Assembly (NCBI GenBank): GCA_035549615.1
Contig: DASZQO010000136.1
Location: 1-7,058 of the forward strand
DNA from: JAKAWQ01 sp035549615
GTDB lineage: Bacteria > Pseudomonadota > Alphaproteobacteria > Acetobacterales > Acetobacteraceae
Direction: 5' to 3'
Length of the DNA: 7,058 bases
Part shown: positions 6,089 through 7,058 of the stretch, in pieces
Layout: each line of letters starts with the position of its first letter
Position numbering within the stretch: position 1 is the first letter of the stretch
The notes under the pieces: model-generated
Told to the model about the DNA's origin: nothing
Seen by the model: only the letters and a program-made list of their open reading frames with translations
Database searches by the model: none
Made by a program: the position numbers and the translations under genes

Positions 6089-6786
6089 GTTTCCGGGTAA
6101 GCGTTCTCACCCTTTTCCCCGAGCTTTTCCCCGGCCCGCTCGGCGCCACGCGGGCCGGCCGGGCGCTGGCTGCCGGGCTCTGGCAGCTCGAGCCGGTCGA
6201 TATCCGCGCCTTTGCGACCGACCGGCATCGCAGCGTCGATGACACGCCCTATGGTGGCGGGGCAGGGATGGTAATGCGCGCGGACGTGGTGGACCGGGCG
6301 GTGGCCACGGTGGCGGATGGCCGGCCCCTGATCGTTCTAAGCCCGCGGGGAAGACGGCTCGATCAGGCGCGGGTGGCGGCGCTTGCCGGCGAGGCGGGCG
6401 TGGTGCTGCTCGCCGGCCGCTATGAGGGGATCGACCAGCGGGTGATCGAGGCGCGCGGCTTCGAGGAGCTGAGCATCGGGGATTATGTGCTTTCGGGGGG
6501 CGAGCTTCCTTCCATGGTGCTGCTCGATGCCGTGGTCCGGCTCCTGCCCGGGGTGATGGGGGCAAGTGCCTCGGCCACCGAAGAGAGTTTTTCGGACGGG
6601 CTGCTCGAATATCCCCATTACACCCGGCCGCCCGTCTGGGCGGGAAGGGCGGTGCCCTCCGTGCTGCTCTCCGGCGATCATGCTGCCATCGCCGCCTGGC
6701 GGCGTGCCGAGGCGGAGCGGATCACGCGCGAACGCCGTCCTGACCTGCTGGCCGCAAAGGTTGCCAGCCGGGCCGGGGCGCCGTAA
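6085..6786 (+). CDS. trmD: tRNA (guanine37-N1)-methyltransferase TrmD
   Basis: TrmD transfers a methyl group from S-adenosylmethionine to N1 of G37, next to the anticodon, which prevents +1 frameshifting. It is a dimeric trefoil-knot (SPOUT) enzyme. The 233-residue product has YGGGAGMVM at 56-64, LSPRGRRLDQ at 85-94, the knot segment GRYEGIDQRV at 111-120 and IGDYVLSGGELP at 131-142. The flexible linker is ATEESF, followed by LLEYPHYTRP and the C-terminal helical domain with VLLSGDHAAIAAWRR and RRPDLL. Arg152 matches the catalytic Arg154 of the Haemophilus enzyme. The residue 15 further on, matching the proposed general base Asp169, is Glu167 here. The C-terminal domain is shorter than in E. 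coli. It overlaps rimM by four bases and is followed by rplS after 24. Confidence 0.97.
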   Translation: MSFRVSVLTLFPELFPGPLGATRAGRALAAGLWQLEPVDIRAFATDRHRSVDDTPYGGGAGMVMRADVVDRAVATVADGRPLIVLSPRGRRLDQARVAALAGEAGVVLLAGRYEGIDQRVIEARGFEELSIGDYVLSGGELPSMVLLDAVVRLLPGVMGASASATEESFSDGLLEYPHYTRPPVWAGRAVPSVLLSGDHAAIAAWRRAEAERITRERRPDLLAAKVASRAGAP

Positions 6787-6810
6787 GGAAACGCTGAAAG
6801 GGTCAGTTCG

Positions 6811-7058
6811 ATGAATATCATTCAGCGCTATGAGGCGGAGGCTGTCGTGCGACTCTCCGCCGAACGGGCGGTGCCCGACTTCGCCCCGGGCGATACGCTG
6901 CGCGTGCTCGTCCGGGTGGTTGAGGGTGAGCGGACGCGCACCCAGGCTTTCGAAGGCGTGTGCATCGCGCGCTCCAACCGCGGGCTTAACAGCAGTTTCA
7001 CGGTGCGCAAGATCAGCTATGGCGAGGGAGTCGAGCGCGTCTTTCCGCTCCATGCACC
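6811..7058 (+). CDS. rplS: 50S ribosomal protein bL19, 5' part (cut by window edge)
   Basis: bL19 is a large-subunit protein at the interface with the small subunit. The first 82 codons are present and the frame runs open off the right edge, so this is truncation by the window and not a broken gene. The translation begins MNIIQRYEAEAV, followed by PDFAPGDTLRVLVRVVEGERTRTQAFEG and then FTVRKISYGEGVERVFPLH, the typical bL19 core. AAAGGG at 6797-6802 lies eight bases before the ATG. Its place right after trmD is the standard order rpsP-rimM-trmD-rplS. Confidence 0.96.
   Translation, partial: MNIIQRYEAEAVVRLSAERAVPDFAPGDTLRVLVRVVEGERTRTQAFEGVCIARSNRGLNSSFTVRKISYGEGVERVFPLHA

Overview
The window is high-GC bacterial DNA with two blocks of genes, all on the plus strand, separated by a 335-base intergenic region. 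The second block is the housekeeping cluster ffh-rpsP-rimM-trmD-rplS. That gene order, the GC-rich third codon positions and the wording of Ffh and bS16 (for example the start MSLKIRLARAGAKKRPYYH in bS16) point to an alphaproteobacterium, most likely near Rhodospirillales/Acetobacterales. The order-level guess comes from remembered family sequences, not from a search.

Region 1 (1-3494): a perfect 12-bp hairpin at the left edge is followed by a two-gene secretion unit. The first gene encodes an HlyD/CvaA-type membrane-fusion (periplasmic adaptor) protein. Four bases later comes a CvaB-type ABC exporter with an N-terminal C39 peptidase domain whose Cys, His and Asp are intact. Together these would cut a double-glycine-type leader from a peptide and export it, probably through a TolC-like outer-membrane channel. 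Neither the cargo peptide nor the channel is in the window; if linked, they should lie to the left.

Region 2 (3495-3829): noncoding. It holds a very AT-rich island (3541-3570), a strong intrinsic terminator (3646-3697), a possible promoter (3723-3751) and two tandem hairpins just before ffh. The second hairpin is followed by a T-rich run and resembles an attenuator.

Region 3 (3830-7058): ffh (SRP GTPase), rpsP (ribosomal protein bS16), rimM (30S maturation factor), trmD (tRNA m1G37 methyltransferase) and the first 82 codons of rplS (bL19), cut by the window edge. Gaps are 39, 15, -4 and 24 bases, so the block reads as one operon joining protein targeting, ribosome assembly and tRNA modification.

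I see no CRISPR array, insertion sequence, tRNA or rRNA gene, and no clearly novel system. The most useful leads are the orphan peptide exporter and the structured leader before ffh.
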